Shown: piece after piece, positions 33,791 through 41,558 of the stretch
Layout of the letters: each line of letters opens with the position of its first letter
How positions within the stretch are numbered: position 1 is the stretch's first letter
Assembly (NCBI GenBank): GCA_028693165.1
Contig: JAQUVX010000016.1
Coordinates: 31,146 to 95,145, forward strand
From: Lachnospiraceae bacterium
Lineage (GTDB): Bacteria; Bacillota; Clostridia; Lachnospirales; Lachnospiraceae
Direction: 5' to 3'
Length of the DNA stretch: 64,000 bases
Position numbers and translations under genes: made by a program
Notes under the pieces: generated by a model
Seen by the model: only the letters and a program-made list of their open reading frames with translations
Told to the model about the DNA's origin: nothing
Database searches by the model: none

Positions 33791-33867
33791 TCGAATTCCC
33801 TTTCTGATAGTTTAATGCAACAAAATGGAATCTTATTGCACCATCCTGGTGTTTTTTTACATGTTTG

Positions 33868-35046
33868 CTACTTTTCTACCTGAAAGGTGCATTCTGTGGT
33901 GATTACGCAGTAGCAGCGCTCATCACGTTCCCTTATTCTCTGACTTACCTGCTGTTTTAATGCATCCTGCATCTGTTTCGTGTAGTCCCGCGGCACCACC
34001 AGATCAAAAATCAAATTGATGCGCTTCGTTCCCTCCACAATCCGAAAATCATGCAGACTCAAGCGGTCATCCAGTCCCTTGACCACGTCAAACGCCATCT
34101 CCCGCAGCGTCATCACCTGCTCATTGCCCGTCTCCACCGGGTCCATATGGATGACCAGAAAAATCCCCAGCTCACGCTTGGCGTCCCGCTCAACCCGGTC
34201 CACGATCTCATGGGACACCTCGATATCCACATCGCTCGGAACCTCCGCGTGAATCGAAGCCATGCTGCGGTTCGGGCCATAATCGTGCACGATCAGGTCG
34301 TGACTGCCGATGATCCCGTCATACTGTTCCACAAAGTCCGAAATCTTGCGGTAAATCTTCGGGTCAATGGCCTCGCCAATCAGCGGGGTCAGCGTATCCT
34401 TCGCGATATTCACGCCCGCAATCATGACCAGAACAGACACCACCAGACCGACCAGACCATCGATGTTTACGTGAAAAATCCCAAACACAAGAATCGACAG
34501 AATCGTCGCCGAAGTCGCGCACACGTCGCCCAGCGAATCTGCCGAGGTCGCAAGCATAACTGTGGAATTGATCCGTTTTCCCAGCTTTTTGTTAAATAAT
34601 GCCATCCACAGCTTCACACACACGGAAAGCAGCAAAATCCCCACCGACAGCAGGTTAAACGACAGCTCCTCCGGGTGGAAGATTTTACCGATCGCCGTCT
34701 TGAACAGCGAAAATCCCACCTGAATGACCAGAAACGCCACGATGAACGCCGCGATATATTCGATTCTCCCGTGTCCAAAGGGGTGATCCTCATCCGCCGG
34801 TTTCTCCGCCATCTTCACACCCACGAAGCCGATGATCGAGGACGCCGCATCCGACAGGTTGTTAAATGCATCCGCCATAACCGAGATACTGTTGATCAGA
34901 ATCCCAATCAGCAGCTTTGCCGTAAACAAAACCAGATTGCAGCAGATTCCCACGACACCGGACACCAGCCCATAGCGCGTCCGCACCTGCGTGCTTTCGA
35001 TATTTTCATAATCCTTAACAAACGTCTTTACCAGAAAATCTGTCAT
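33868..35046 (-). CDS. Cation diffusion facilitator (CDF) family transporter
   Basis: 392 residues: six membrane helices at ~20-215 with metal-site motifs 'DAFNNLSDAASSIIGF' and 'TSADSLGDVCATSATI', plus the 'HPFGHGRIEYIAAF' loop, and a cytoplasmic regulatory domain with an extra extension beyond 290. It would export divalent metals such as Zn2+, Mn2+ or Fe2+ by proton antiport; the metal is not evident. It starts 2 bp after truA, in one operon. Confidence 0.94.
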   Translation of the reverse strand: MTDFLVKTFVKDYENIESTQVRTRYGLVSGVVGICCNLVLFTAKLLIGILINSISVMADAFNNLSDAASSIIGFVGVKMAEKPADEDHPFGHGRIEYIAAFIVAFLVIQVGFSLFKTAIGKIFHPEELSFNLLSVGILLLSVCVKLWMALFNKKLGKRINSTVMLATSADSLGDVCATSATILSILVFGIFHVNIDGLVGLVVSVLVMIAGVNIAKDTLTPLIGEAIDPKIYRKISDFVEQYDGIIGSHDLIVHDYGPNRSMASIHAEVPSDVDIEVSHEIVDRVERDAKRELGIFLVIHMDPVETGNEQVMTLREMAFDVVKGLDDRLSLHDFRIVEGTKRINLIFDLVVPRDYTKQMQDALKQQVSQRIRERDERCYCVITTECTFQVEK

Positions 35047-35048
35047 AG

Positions 35049-35804
35049 CTACTCATCTCCATAGATCACTCCGGCCAGGCACAATCCCTCTGCCGGGGCC
35101 GTAAATCCGGCTTCCTGCCGGTCCTTTGCCGCAAGAATCGCCGGCATCTCTTTCCAGGATCGTTTCTTAAGACCAACCTCGATCAGCGTTCCGGTCATGA
35201 TCCGCACCATATTCTGCAAAAATCCATTTCCCACAAATGAGATTGCGATCACACTGCTGCCCGGATCACAATGTACCGTGATCGATTCGACGGTGCGCAC
35301 CGAAGATTTCTTCATCTTCCGGTTGCCGCAGAAGCTTTTGTAATCCTGCGTGCCCACAAGCAGCTTCGCCGCCAGCCGCATCGCTTCCACGTCCAACGGC
35401 TGTCCCAGACCATACTGCATCCGGCGGACAAACACATCCCGCTTCGGCCCGGTCTCGATCTGATACAGATACGTCTTCTTCACCGCATTCAGTCTGCTGT
35501 GAAATCGCTCCGGCACGCGCTCGATCGCTGTCACGGCAATGTCATCCGGAAGATAGCGATTGAGATACTGCATGACGGCCGGTGCTTCCTGCCCCTCCGG
35601 CAGATGAAAGTTCGCCACCTGCCCCATGGCATGCACGCCCGCATCGGTCCGGCCCGATCCATGGATCTCCACCAGCTCCCCCGTCATTTTCTCCAAAATC
35701 TGTTCCAGTTTTCCCTGAATGGTATTGTCTGTGTTGCCCTGTTTCTGCCATCCGTCGTAGCGTGTTCCCTCATACTGTATCGTAATCTTATAATTTTCCT
35801 TCAA
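35049..35804 (-). CDS. truA: tRNA pseudouridine synthase A
   Basis: Converts U38-40 of the tRNA anticodon stem to pseudouridine. 251 residues, normal length. The catalytic Asp54 lies in 'GSGRTDAGVHAMGQ', and 'KSFCGNRK' with 'GNGFLQNMVRIMTGTLIEVG' are the usual later motifs. The start is TTG at 35804 with GGAGG 7 bp upstream. Operon with the CDF gene. Confidence 0.97.
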   Translation of the reverse strand: MKENYKITIQYEGTRYDGWQKQGNTDNTIQGKLEQILEKMTGELVEIHGSGRTDAGVHAMGQVANFHLPEGQEAPAVMQYLNRYLPDDIAVTAIERVPERFHSRLNAVKKTYLYQIETGPKRDVFVRRMQYGLGQPLDVEAMRLAAKLLVGTQDYKSFCGNRKMKKSSVRTVESITVHCDPGSSVIAISFVGNGFLQNMVRIMTGTLIEVGLKKRSWKEMPAILAAKDRQEAGFTAPAEGLCLAGVIYGDE

Positions 35805-35834
35805 AATCGATCCTCCAATCGTTCTATACGTGCT

Positions 35835-36692
35835 CTATACGTCTTTATCTTCTGCAATGGAGGCTTCATGCCGCCGCACACTGTCGTATGCGCCCTTTCG
35901 GCTCACTGCCAGAAACAGATACAGCGTCTCCACCACAACAGTCGCCGACACCCGTGAAAAGCAGAATTCGCCCAGCAGCAGTTTTTCCCGGGTCGCTGTC
36001 GCAATATGATAATCCGCCACGCGCGCCACCGGGGATTCTGCCTGATTGGCAATGGCAATGACCTTGCAGCCATTCTCCTTTGCCCCCGCAATCATGTGAA
36101 GCAGGCGTCTCGATGTGCCGGAATTGGAGATCACCACCAGCACATCGCCCCGTTTCATGTTAAACGTGTACGCCACCTGCCCCTCCCAGATGGTTCCGGC
36201 CACCGCCGGAATTCCAAGCTGATTCAGCTTAAATGCAAAATCCAGCGCCACCGGAGTCGTGTTGCCCACCGCCGCCACCTGCACGCAGCCTGCATGATCC
36301 AGAAGTTCGAGGATCTGCTCCAGTTCTTTGGGGCTGATGGAGGACAGCGTCTCCGTCAGCTCCGCCACTTTGTTTGCCAGAATATTTTGCAGCGACTGGC
36401 CGATCTCCTTGCGCGAAATGTCATTGGACACCGAGACTGCCTGGTTCTTCTCCTCCACGACCTCCCGCGCCAGTGACATCTTAAGCTGATGAAACCCTTT
36501 GAAGCCACATCGTCTGCAAAAGCGGGACACGGTGGCGTCGCTGGTGCCGCTCGCCTTCGCAAGCTCTGCCACGGTCATGTCCACCACATCTTCCTTCCGC
36601 GCAATGATGCAGTCCGCGATCTTTTTCTCCGCATCAAAATAAGAATCATATAAAGAACAGATTGCTCCGACTACACTTTGATTTTTTTCCAT
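35835..36692 (-). CDS. MurR/RpiR-family regulator
   Basis: About 285 residues from ATG 36692, preferred because GGAG precedes it; an ATG at 36713 lacks a ribosome-binding site. N-terminal HTH_6 (1-80, 'DMTVAELAKASGTSDATVSRFCRRCGFKGFHQLKM') and C-terminal SIS domain (~115-260, 'AAVGNTTPVALDFAFKLNQLGIP', 'VISNSGTSRRLLHMI'), which binds phosphosugars. It probably controls sugar-phosphate or amino-sugar genes; none sits beside it except an EamA transporter 41 bp upstream. Confidence 0.93.
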   Translation of the reverse strand: MEKNQSVVGAICSLYDSYFDAEKKIADCIIARKEDVVDMTVAELAKASGTSDATVSRFCRRCGFKGFHQLKMSLAREVVEEKNQAVSVSNDISRKEIGQSLQNILANKVAELTETLSSISPKELEQILELLDHAGCVQVAAVGNTTPVALDFAFKLNQLGIPAVAGTIWEGQVAYTFNMKRGDVLVVISNSGTSRRLLHMIAGAKENGCKVIAIANQAESPVARVADYHIATATREKLLLGEFCFSRVSATVVVETLYLFLAVSRKGAYDSVRRHEASIAEDKDV

Positions 36693-36732
36693 TTCCTCAC
36701 GCTCCGATTTCATGTAATATTATTTCATTATA

Positions 36733-37626
36733 CTATTGCTTCTTGTCCAGAGCAAGCAAAAATATCGTGGAGATAATACAGGCAAAACCAAGCAAGTCCA
36801 TCATCCCAAAGCTCACGTGCATCCACACCACCGAAAACACCGTCGCCGACACCGGCTCGATGGACGCAAACAGACTTCCCTTCTTCGAGCCGACACAGCG
36901 GATCCCTTCCATATAGCAGGAAAATGCGATGATGGTTCCAATGATCACGACCGCCGCCATCCCTGCCATAACCTGACCGTCCACCGCTACCTCCATCGTC
37001 CACGGGCGGAACATCATCCCCAGCATCACGCCGCCGATCAGCATTCCCCATCCGGTGACGACCGCCGAACCATATTCCTCCAAAAGCCGTCCCGGCTGCA
37101 CCGTGTAGATCGCCAGTGCAACCGCGGAGGACAGCCCCCAAAGCAGCGCTTCCCTGGAAAGCACCATGCTTCTCAGATTTCCGTGAGTCGCCAAAAGAAA
37201 GGTTCCAAACACCGCCAGGCTGATGGCAAGCAGCTCCGTCGGCCGCGGAAGCCGTTTATTCTTAAGAGAAAGATACACCAGGATCAGTACCGGCCCAATG
37301 TACTGCAAGACCGTGGCTGTTCCCGCATTGGACGCGCCGATCGCCGTAAAATAGGTGTACTGGCACATGCTCATGCCAAAAATCCCAAAGATCAGAATAC
37401 CGGCCGCATCCCGTTTCCAGATGCGAAAAATCTTATCCCGGTTCTGCCAGTAGCAGATCAGCAGAAGCAGAAAGCCCGCCGAAAACAGCCGAATCGGCAC
37501 CAGCCAGTTGGAGGATAGTCCCTTTGTCTGAAGCAAAAACTGTCCGCAGGTTCCCGAAAATCCCCAGAGCGTCCCACCCACCAAAGTCAGGATGGTTCCA
37601 CGTAACATCCGATTCTTATCCATCAT
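36733..37626 (-). CDS. EamA-family (DMT superfamily) transporter
   Basis: 297 residues, ten membrane helices, two EamA halves ('GGTLWGFSGTCGQFLLQTKGLSSNWLVPIRL' and 'ASIEPVSATVFSVVWMHVSFGMMDLLGFACII'). Distinct in sequence from the EamA protein at 17945. The start at 37626 has AGGAG 6 bp upstream. The gene runs toward the RpiR regulator, which may control it or an unlinked target. Substrate unknown. Confidence 0.93.
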   Translation of the reverse strand: MMDKNRMLRGTILTLVGGTLWGFSGTCGQFLLQTKGLSSNWLVPIRLFSAGFLLLLICYWQNRDKIFRIWKRDAAGILIFGIFGMSMCQYTYFTAIGASNAGTATVLQYIGPVLILVYLSLKNKRLPRPTELLAISLAVFGTFLLATHGNLRSMVLSREALLWGLSSAVALAIYTVQPGRLLEEYGSAVVTGWGMLIGGVMLGMMFRPWTMEVAVDGQVMAGMAAVVIIGTIIAFSCYMEGIRCVGSKKGSLFASIEPVSATVFSVVWMHVSFGMMDLLGFACIISTIFLLALDKKQ

Positions 37627-37723
37627 GCATTTCTCCTAAAGTACAAGCTGCGGCCCGCCGCAATGGTTTGGCAGGCCGCGCATTTACGAATCATTTTAGC
37701 ACATCTGTAAAGAAAAGTCTCCC

Positions 37724-37752
37724 TTTACTTTTCCATTTTCCTGGGGTATAGT
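37724..37752 (+). promoter_or_regulatory. Probable nfo promoter
   Basis: TTTACT (37724-37729), 17 bp, TATAGT (37747-37752), 44 bp before the nfo start at 37796. A GC-rich hairpin (GCGGCC at 37650 with GGCCGC at 37674) lies upstream. Confidence 0.55.
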
Positions 37753-37795
37753 GAAACCATTGCAAACAGCAATTAAAATCAGAAAGGAATTCTTT

Positions 37796-38626
37796 ATGCT
37801 TACCATCGGATGTCACTTATCTTCCTCCAAAGGCTACCTCGCCATGGGGAAAGCAGCCGCTCAAATAAATGCCAACACGTTTCAGTTCTTTACCCGCAAC
37901 CCGCGGGGCGGCAATGCCAAGGCGATCGTTCCCTCCGACGTGGAACAATACCTCGCCTTCGCCGCTGAACACGGAATCGACCGGATTCTGGCGCACGCCC
38001 CCTACACCCTAAACGCCTGCTCCGCCGACGAAAAGCTGCGGGATTTCGCCTGCCGCACCATGGCGGACGACTTGCAGCGCATGGAATACACGCCGGGCAA
38101 CTGCTACAACTTCCATCCCGGAAGCCACGTGGGACAGGGACTGGAAGCCGGCATCGCATACATTTCCGGAATGCTGAACGAGATCTTAAGGCCCGAACAG
38201 CGAACCACAGTTCTCCTTGAGACCATGGTCGGAAAGGGCAGCGAGGTCGGCTCCCGCTTCGAGGAGCTGCGGGAAATCCTGGACCGGGTCACTCTGACCG
38301 ATCACATGGGCGTCTGTCTGGATACCTGCCACGTCTGGGACGGCGGCTACGATATCGTCCGGCAGCTCGATGAGGTCGTAGCGGAATTTGACCGTGTCAT
38401 CGGTCTCTCCCGCCTAAAAGCGATTCACCTCAACGACAGCTTAAATCCCCTCGGTGCCCGCAAGGACCGCCACGCAAAGATCGGCGAGGGCCACATCGGA
38501 AAAGAGGCACTGATCCGCGTCGTCAATCACCCGGCCCTGCGGGAGCTGCCCTTTTATCTGGAAACGCCGAATGAACTGGATGGATATGCGGCAGAGATTG
38601 CCTTGATGCGGGAGAATTATAGATAA
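37796..38626 (+). CDS. nfo: Deoxyribonuclease IV (AP endonuclease, Nfo)
   Basis: 276 residues from ATG 37796 (AAAGGA upstream), the usual size. Base-excision repair enzyme with a three-zinc TIM barrel. Family motifs: 'NFHPGSHVG', '[19 protein letters not shown]', '[15 protein letters not shown]', '[25 protein letters not shown]' and 'PFYLETPNE', which hold the metal-binding His, Glu and Asp residues. It is monocistronic and the only plus-strand gene in the right half of the window. Confidence 0.97.
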   Translation: MLTIGCHLSSSKGYLAMGKAAAQINANTFQFFTRNPRGGNAKAIVPSDVEQYLAFAAEHGIDRILAHAPYTLNACSADEKLRDFACRTMADDLQRMEYTPGNCYNFHPGSHVGQGLEAGIAYISGMLNEILRPEQRTTVLLETMVGKGSEVGSRFEELREILDRVTLTDHMGVCLDTCHVWDGGYDIVRQLDEVVAEFDRVIGLSRLKAIHLNDSLNPLGARKDRHAKIGEGHIGKEALIRVVNHPALRELPFYLETPNELDGYAAEIALMRENYR

Positions 38627-38661
38627 TACAGTCATAAAAATATGAGGTGTTTTTCGCGAAA

Positions 38662-38695
38662 ATGCAGCCCCTGCTCAACGAGCAGTCGGCTGCAT
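38662..38695. terminator. Hairpin between nfo and the modular pilin gene
   Basis: ATGCAGCC (38662-38669) pairs with GGCTGCAT (38688-38695), and an inner CTGCTC/GAGCAG stem (38671-38685) stiffens it. The minus strand has TTTTCG after it, 9 bp past the pilin stop. Likely shared by the two convergent genes. Confidence 0.65.
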
Positions 38696-38703
38696 AAATC
38701 ATT

Positions 38704-39546
38704 TTATGGAAGCTTATACCAAGCCTTGTCACCTTGAGGCGTACTGCCAGCGCCATTACTATGATTTGTATAAACATAATAATCATTATTCCACTTCAAA
38801 AGATCACCAAAATCTGTTCCCACCAACGATGCCGTTCCATCCCATTCGATAAGATCTTTTCCTGAAAGTTTTACCGTTCCGTTTCCAGTTCCCCAGTTGT
38901 TGATATGTTCTGGATTCCATTTTTGAACACTCTCACCATCCAAGGTTACCGGTGCTGGAAACACATAGTAAGAACCCTCATACTCAAAAATACCACTGGC
39001 CGGAATCGTCACTGATCCTGAAACACTGCCTTTGTCTGGCCATGGGTTGTCCTGAAGAGGTATGTCCGTTCCCGGATAAAGCGGCTGCGTAGGCTCAGAC
39101 GGTTTCGGCAAAGTCCCTTCACCATCCTCTCCTGATTCATTGTTATCAGAAAATGTATACATCTCTGTATGATGTCCACACGTATCATAATTTCTGCAAT
39201 AAGTAACCGTATACGGTTTTCGCACATATGTGAGATGCACCACAAGGTCATCTGCCACTTCTGTATTGGTAACCGTCCCCTTTACTCCCGCCAGTTCTTG
39301 TATCGCTTCGTAGGTGACCTTTTCCCCTGACACAACAGTCTCAATCTGCAAACTTTGCGCGGCTGTAACTGCGTATCTTGTTTCCAATATAACGCCATGT
39401 TTTTTCGATTTTTCAATCCATCCAACCAGACTTGGCACCATAATAGCACAAAGAATACCCAAAATAACAAGAACAACGATCAATTCCACCAGGGTAAATC
39501 CAGCGTTTTTTCTTTTCATATTTGAGTGCTTTATTTTCTGCTGCAT
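38704..39546 (-). CDS. Modular prepilin, isolated from the main pilus operon
   Basis: 280 residues from ATG 39546, chosen for the GGAGG upstream. Class III prepilin signal: cleavage after G16 in 'KNAGFTLVELIVV', Glu21 at +5, then the long hydrophobic helix. After the pilin helix (to ~95), residues ~105-175 are a Pro/Gly/Ser-rich linker. Residues ~180-280 hold two Trp/Tyr-rich units ('FEYEGSYYVFPAPV', 'LLKWNNDYYVYTNHSNG') that recall small carbohydrate-binding modules but are not clearly one known family. Probably a minor pilin that adds a binding module to the pilus. It lies ~2 kb from the minor pilin cluster, separated by three unrelated genes. Confidence 0.85.
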   Translation of the reverse strand: MQQKIKHSNMKRKNAGFTLVELIVVLVILGILCAIMVPSLVGWIEKSKKHGVILETRYAVTAAQSLQIETVVSGEKVTYEAIQELAGVKGTVTNTEVADDLVVHLTYVRKPYTVTYCRNYDTCGHHTEMYTFSDNNESGEDGEGTLPKPSEPTQPLYPGTDIPLQDNPWPDKGSVSGSVTIPASGIFEYEGSYYVFPAPVTLDGESVQKWNPEHINNWGTGNGTVKLSGKDLIEWDGTASLVGTDFGDLLKWNNDYYVYTNHSNGAGSTPQGDKAWYKLP

Positions 39547-39599
39547 ATCCCCTCCGTTTATCATGCTTCGAAAAAAATTTTATAAAATATCATTTTAAA

Positions 39600-39641
39600 G
39601 AGACTGAAGATCGGCAACACGCGTCATCGCTCTCCAGTCTC
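39600..39641 (-). terminator. Possible terminator after the kinase gene
   Basis: GAGACT (39600-39605) pairs with AGTCTC (39636-39641) and neighbouring bases; on the minus strand it is followed by TTTAAAAT. Long loop, so moderate confidence. Confidence 0.5.
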
Positions 39642-39647
39642 CCTGAA

Positions 39648-40244
39648 TCAATCTAATTTAATGCCGGCCAAAATCATCTCTACACAGCCTTCCATCCCCA
39701 GCTTCCCGCTGTTCAGGCTCAGGTGGTAGTTGCGCGGGTTGCCCCACTCGTTTCCGCTGTAATACTGATAATAGTCGCGGCGCTTGCGGTCAATCTCACG
39801 CATACGCGCTTCCAGCTTCTTCGCAGTCTCATCCGGTTCCAGTCTCTGCATGCGCTCGATGCGTTTCTTCATGTTCGCGCAGATAAACACATGAAAACCA
39901 TCCTCCACGACGATGTCGGAACAACGGCCGATAATCACGCATGGCCCTTCCTGCTCCAGCTTTCGGATAATCTGGGACTGCGCCATAAATACCTGATCCG
40001 ATACCGGCACCTCATACAAGGTAGAAAATGGATTCACCGACACATATTCATGGTCAATCCGCTCCTTGCGTCCAATCACTTCGTCATTGGCCCGAAACAC
40101 ATCCTCAGCAATGTTGCTGCTCTCGGCTGCCATAGAGATAATCTCCTTATCATAGAACGGAATCCCCAATTTCTCTGACAGACGGAAACCTACTTCGCGT
40201 CCGCCACTTCCAAATTCACGACTAATCGTAATCACTTTGCTCAT
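39648..40244 (-). CDS. Cytidylate kinase-like P-loop protein
   Basis: 198 residues of the cytidylate-kinase-like family common in Clostridia and distinct from canonical Cmk. P-loop 'SREFGSGGREVGFRL' (8-22), then 'VIIGRCSDIVVEDGFHVFICANMKKRIERMQ' as the CMP/AMP region. Its substrate is not certain; members often appear as extra copies next to unrelated genes. It is a single gene between the modular pilin and the GNAT gene, with no clear link to the pilus. Confidence 0.9.
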   Translation of the reverse strand: MSKVITISREFGSGGREVGFRLSEKLGIPFYDKEIISMAAESSNIAEDVFRANDEVIGRKERIDHEYVSVNPFSTLYEVPVSDQVFMAQSQIIRKLEQEGPCVIIGRCSDIVVEDGFHVFICANMKKRIERMQRLEPDETAKKLEARMREIDRKRRDYYQYYSGNEWGNPRNYHLSLNSGKLGMEGCVEMILAGIKLD

Positions 40245-40374
40245 AATCGTATGCCTCCTCTCGCCCTATGAGGCAGTGCCTCATCTTCGGTGTATTTACC
40301 ATCTTACCATGTTTGAGATCAGATTTCCACAAAAGACATAAAAATTTTCGACATTTTCCACAGATTTTATGCCT

Positions 40375-40881
40375 TTACTCACGCGCAGCCGTCTCGCGTA
40401 TCTTCTCATAGGCAATCCGGGGGCTGTGATTCGCCGTATATATGGTTCCGCACTGCACAAATCCATTCTTTTCCAGCATTCTCTGCATCGGGATATTATC
40501 GTGATGCGTGTCGATCCGCAGATCACCCCCGCTCGTCTCAAAACACCATGCCACGCAAAAGCTCGCCACGCCGCGCCGTTTCCCCGGTGCCGCCACGCGG
40601 TGCATCACCCCGTAAGGGCCATCCGTCAGCCAGCTCCCTTCGTAGATCTTCTGATAATCCGGGTCTTCCTCCACCGCAAAATAAAATACACAAAGCAGTT
40701 CCCCGTCCTCCTCGCAGACATAGCTTCTGCCGGTTGCAATATCCTGCTCCACCTGCTCCTGTGGCGGATACTTGCTCCCCCACTGGGTCGGATTGCCGTT
40801 CTCCTGCATGAATTGGCGCGCCTGGGCGTAAAGCACAAGAATCTGTTCTAAGTCAGCGCTGGTTGATTTGCGAATCTGCAT
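40375..40881 (-). CDS. GNAT family N-acetyltransferase
   Basis: About 168 residues from ATG 40881 (GGGAG 8 bp upstream), which gives the common start 'MQIRKSTSADLEQILVLYA'. The acetyl-CoA motif is in 'RVAAPGKRRGVASFCVAWCFE' (~95-115), and 'RIDTHHDNIPMQRMLEKNGFVQCGTIY' is a typical end. Substrate unknown. It overlaps no other gene; 12 bp separate it from the flavoprotein gene upstream. Confidence 0.93.
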   Translation of the reverse strand: MQIRKSTSADLEQILVLYAQARQFMQENGNPTQWGSKYPPQEQVEQDIATGRSYVCEEDGELLCVFYFAVEEDPDYQKIYEGSWLTDGPYGVMHRVAAPGKRRGVASFCVAWCFETSGGDLRIDTHHDNIPMQRMLEKNGFVQCGTIYTANHSPRIAYEKIRETAARE

Positions 40882-40893
40882 GATCATTCTCCC

Positions 40894-41520
40894 TTATCGA
40901 ATAAAATTTGTCCGAACCGTTGGCTCTCCCTGCGGCCGCTCAATGCCTGCTGCCCGGCCCGCCTCGATGCACTTAAGCAGCCACGCCATATTCCGACCGA
41001 TGCCGCGCATGACCTGAAGGCCCTCCAAATCCTGCCGCACTTCCTCCGGCGTATTGCCGTGCACCATATTCCAGTAGCTGGAAGAAACCACCGGCATTTT
41101 GGCAATGGTAAAATACTTGTTCAGCACATCCAGCGATGCCGTCGTACCCGCTCTTCTCGCCGAGGCCACCGCCGCGCCCGGCTTGTAGGTAAATGCCCTG
41201 CCGCCGGAATAAAACATCCGATCCAGCGCCGACAAAATCCGCCCGCTGGGATGTGCGTAATAAACCGGAGTGCCGAACACAAATCCATCCGCGTGCTTCG
41301 CCTTTTCCACGATCCCATTGATCTCATCGTCATCAAACACGCATTTCCCAAGATTTCTGCACGCCCCACAGCCAATGCAGTCACGGATCGGATTCTTTCC
41401 AAGCTGAATGATCTCCGTCCCGATCCCCTCCTGTTCCAATGCCCCCGCCACCTCGGTAAGTGCCGTGTAGGTACAGCCGGCGGCGTTGCCGCTGCCGTTG
41501 ATTAGTAATACGTTTGACAT
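40894..41520 (-). CDS. Iron-sulfur flavoprotein / FMN reductase-like
   Basis: 208 residues with a flavodoxin-like fold: 'LLINGSGNAAGCTYTAL' (FMN phosphate loop) and 'GFVFGTPVYYAHPSGRILSALDRMF'. A compact cysteine cluster 'DCIGCGACRNLGKC' (~48-61) matches the Fe-S motif of iron-sulfur flavoproteins. It would take part in electron transfer or detoxification in an anaerobe. The start at 41520 has GAGGAGG upstream. It lies directly downstream of the last minor pilin gene but has no visible pilus role. Confidence 0.92.
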   Translation of the reverse strand: MSNVLLINGSGNAAGCTYTALTEVAGALEQEGIGTEIIQLGKNPIRDCIGCGACRNLGKCVFDDDEINGIVEKAKHADGFVFGTPVYYAHPSGRILSALDRMFYSGGRAFTYKPGAAVASARRAGTTASLDVLNKYFTIAKMPVVSSSYWNMVHGNTPEEVRQDLEGLQVMRGIGRNMAWLLKCIEAGRAAGIERPQGEPTVRTNFIR

Positions 41521-41558
41521 AAATTATTTCCTCCTCTCGAAAACATCCTTTTAATCAG

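Noticed and set aside
33826-33857. CACC/GGTG hairpin with T-run on the plus strand between the sigma and CDF genes
   Set aside because: The T-run lies on the plus strand, where no gene is transcribed; it does not serve either minus-strand gene.
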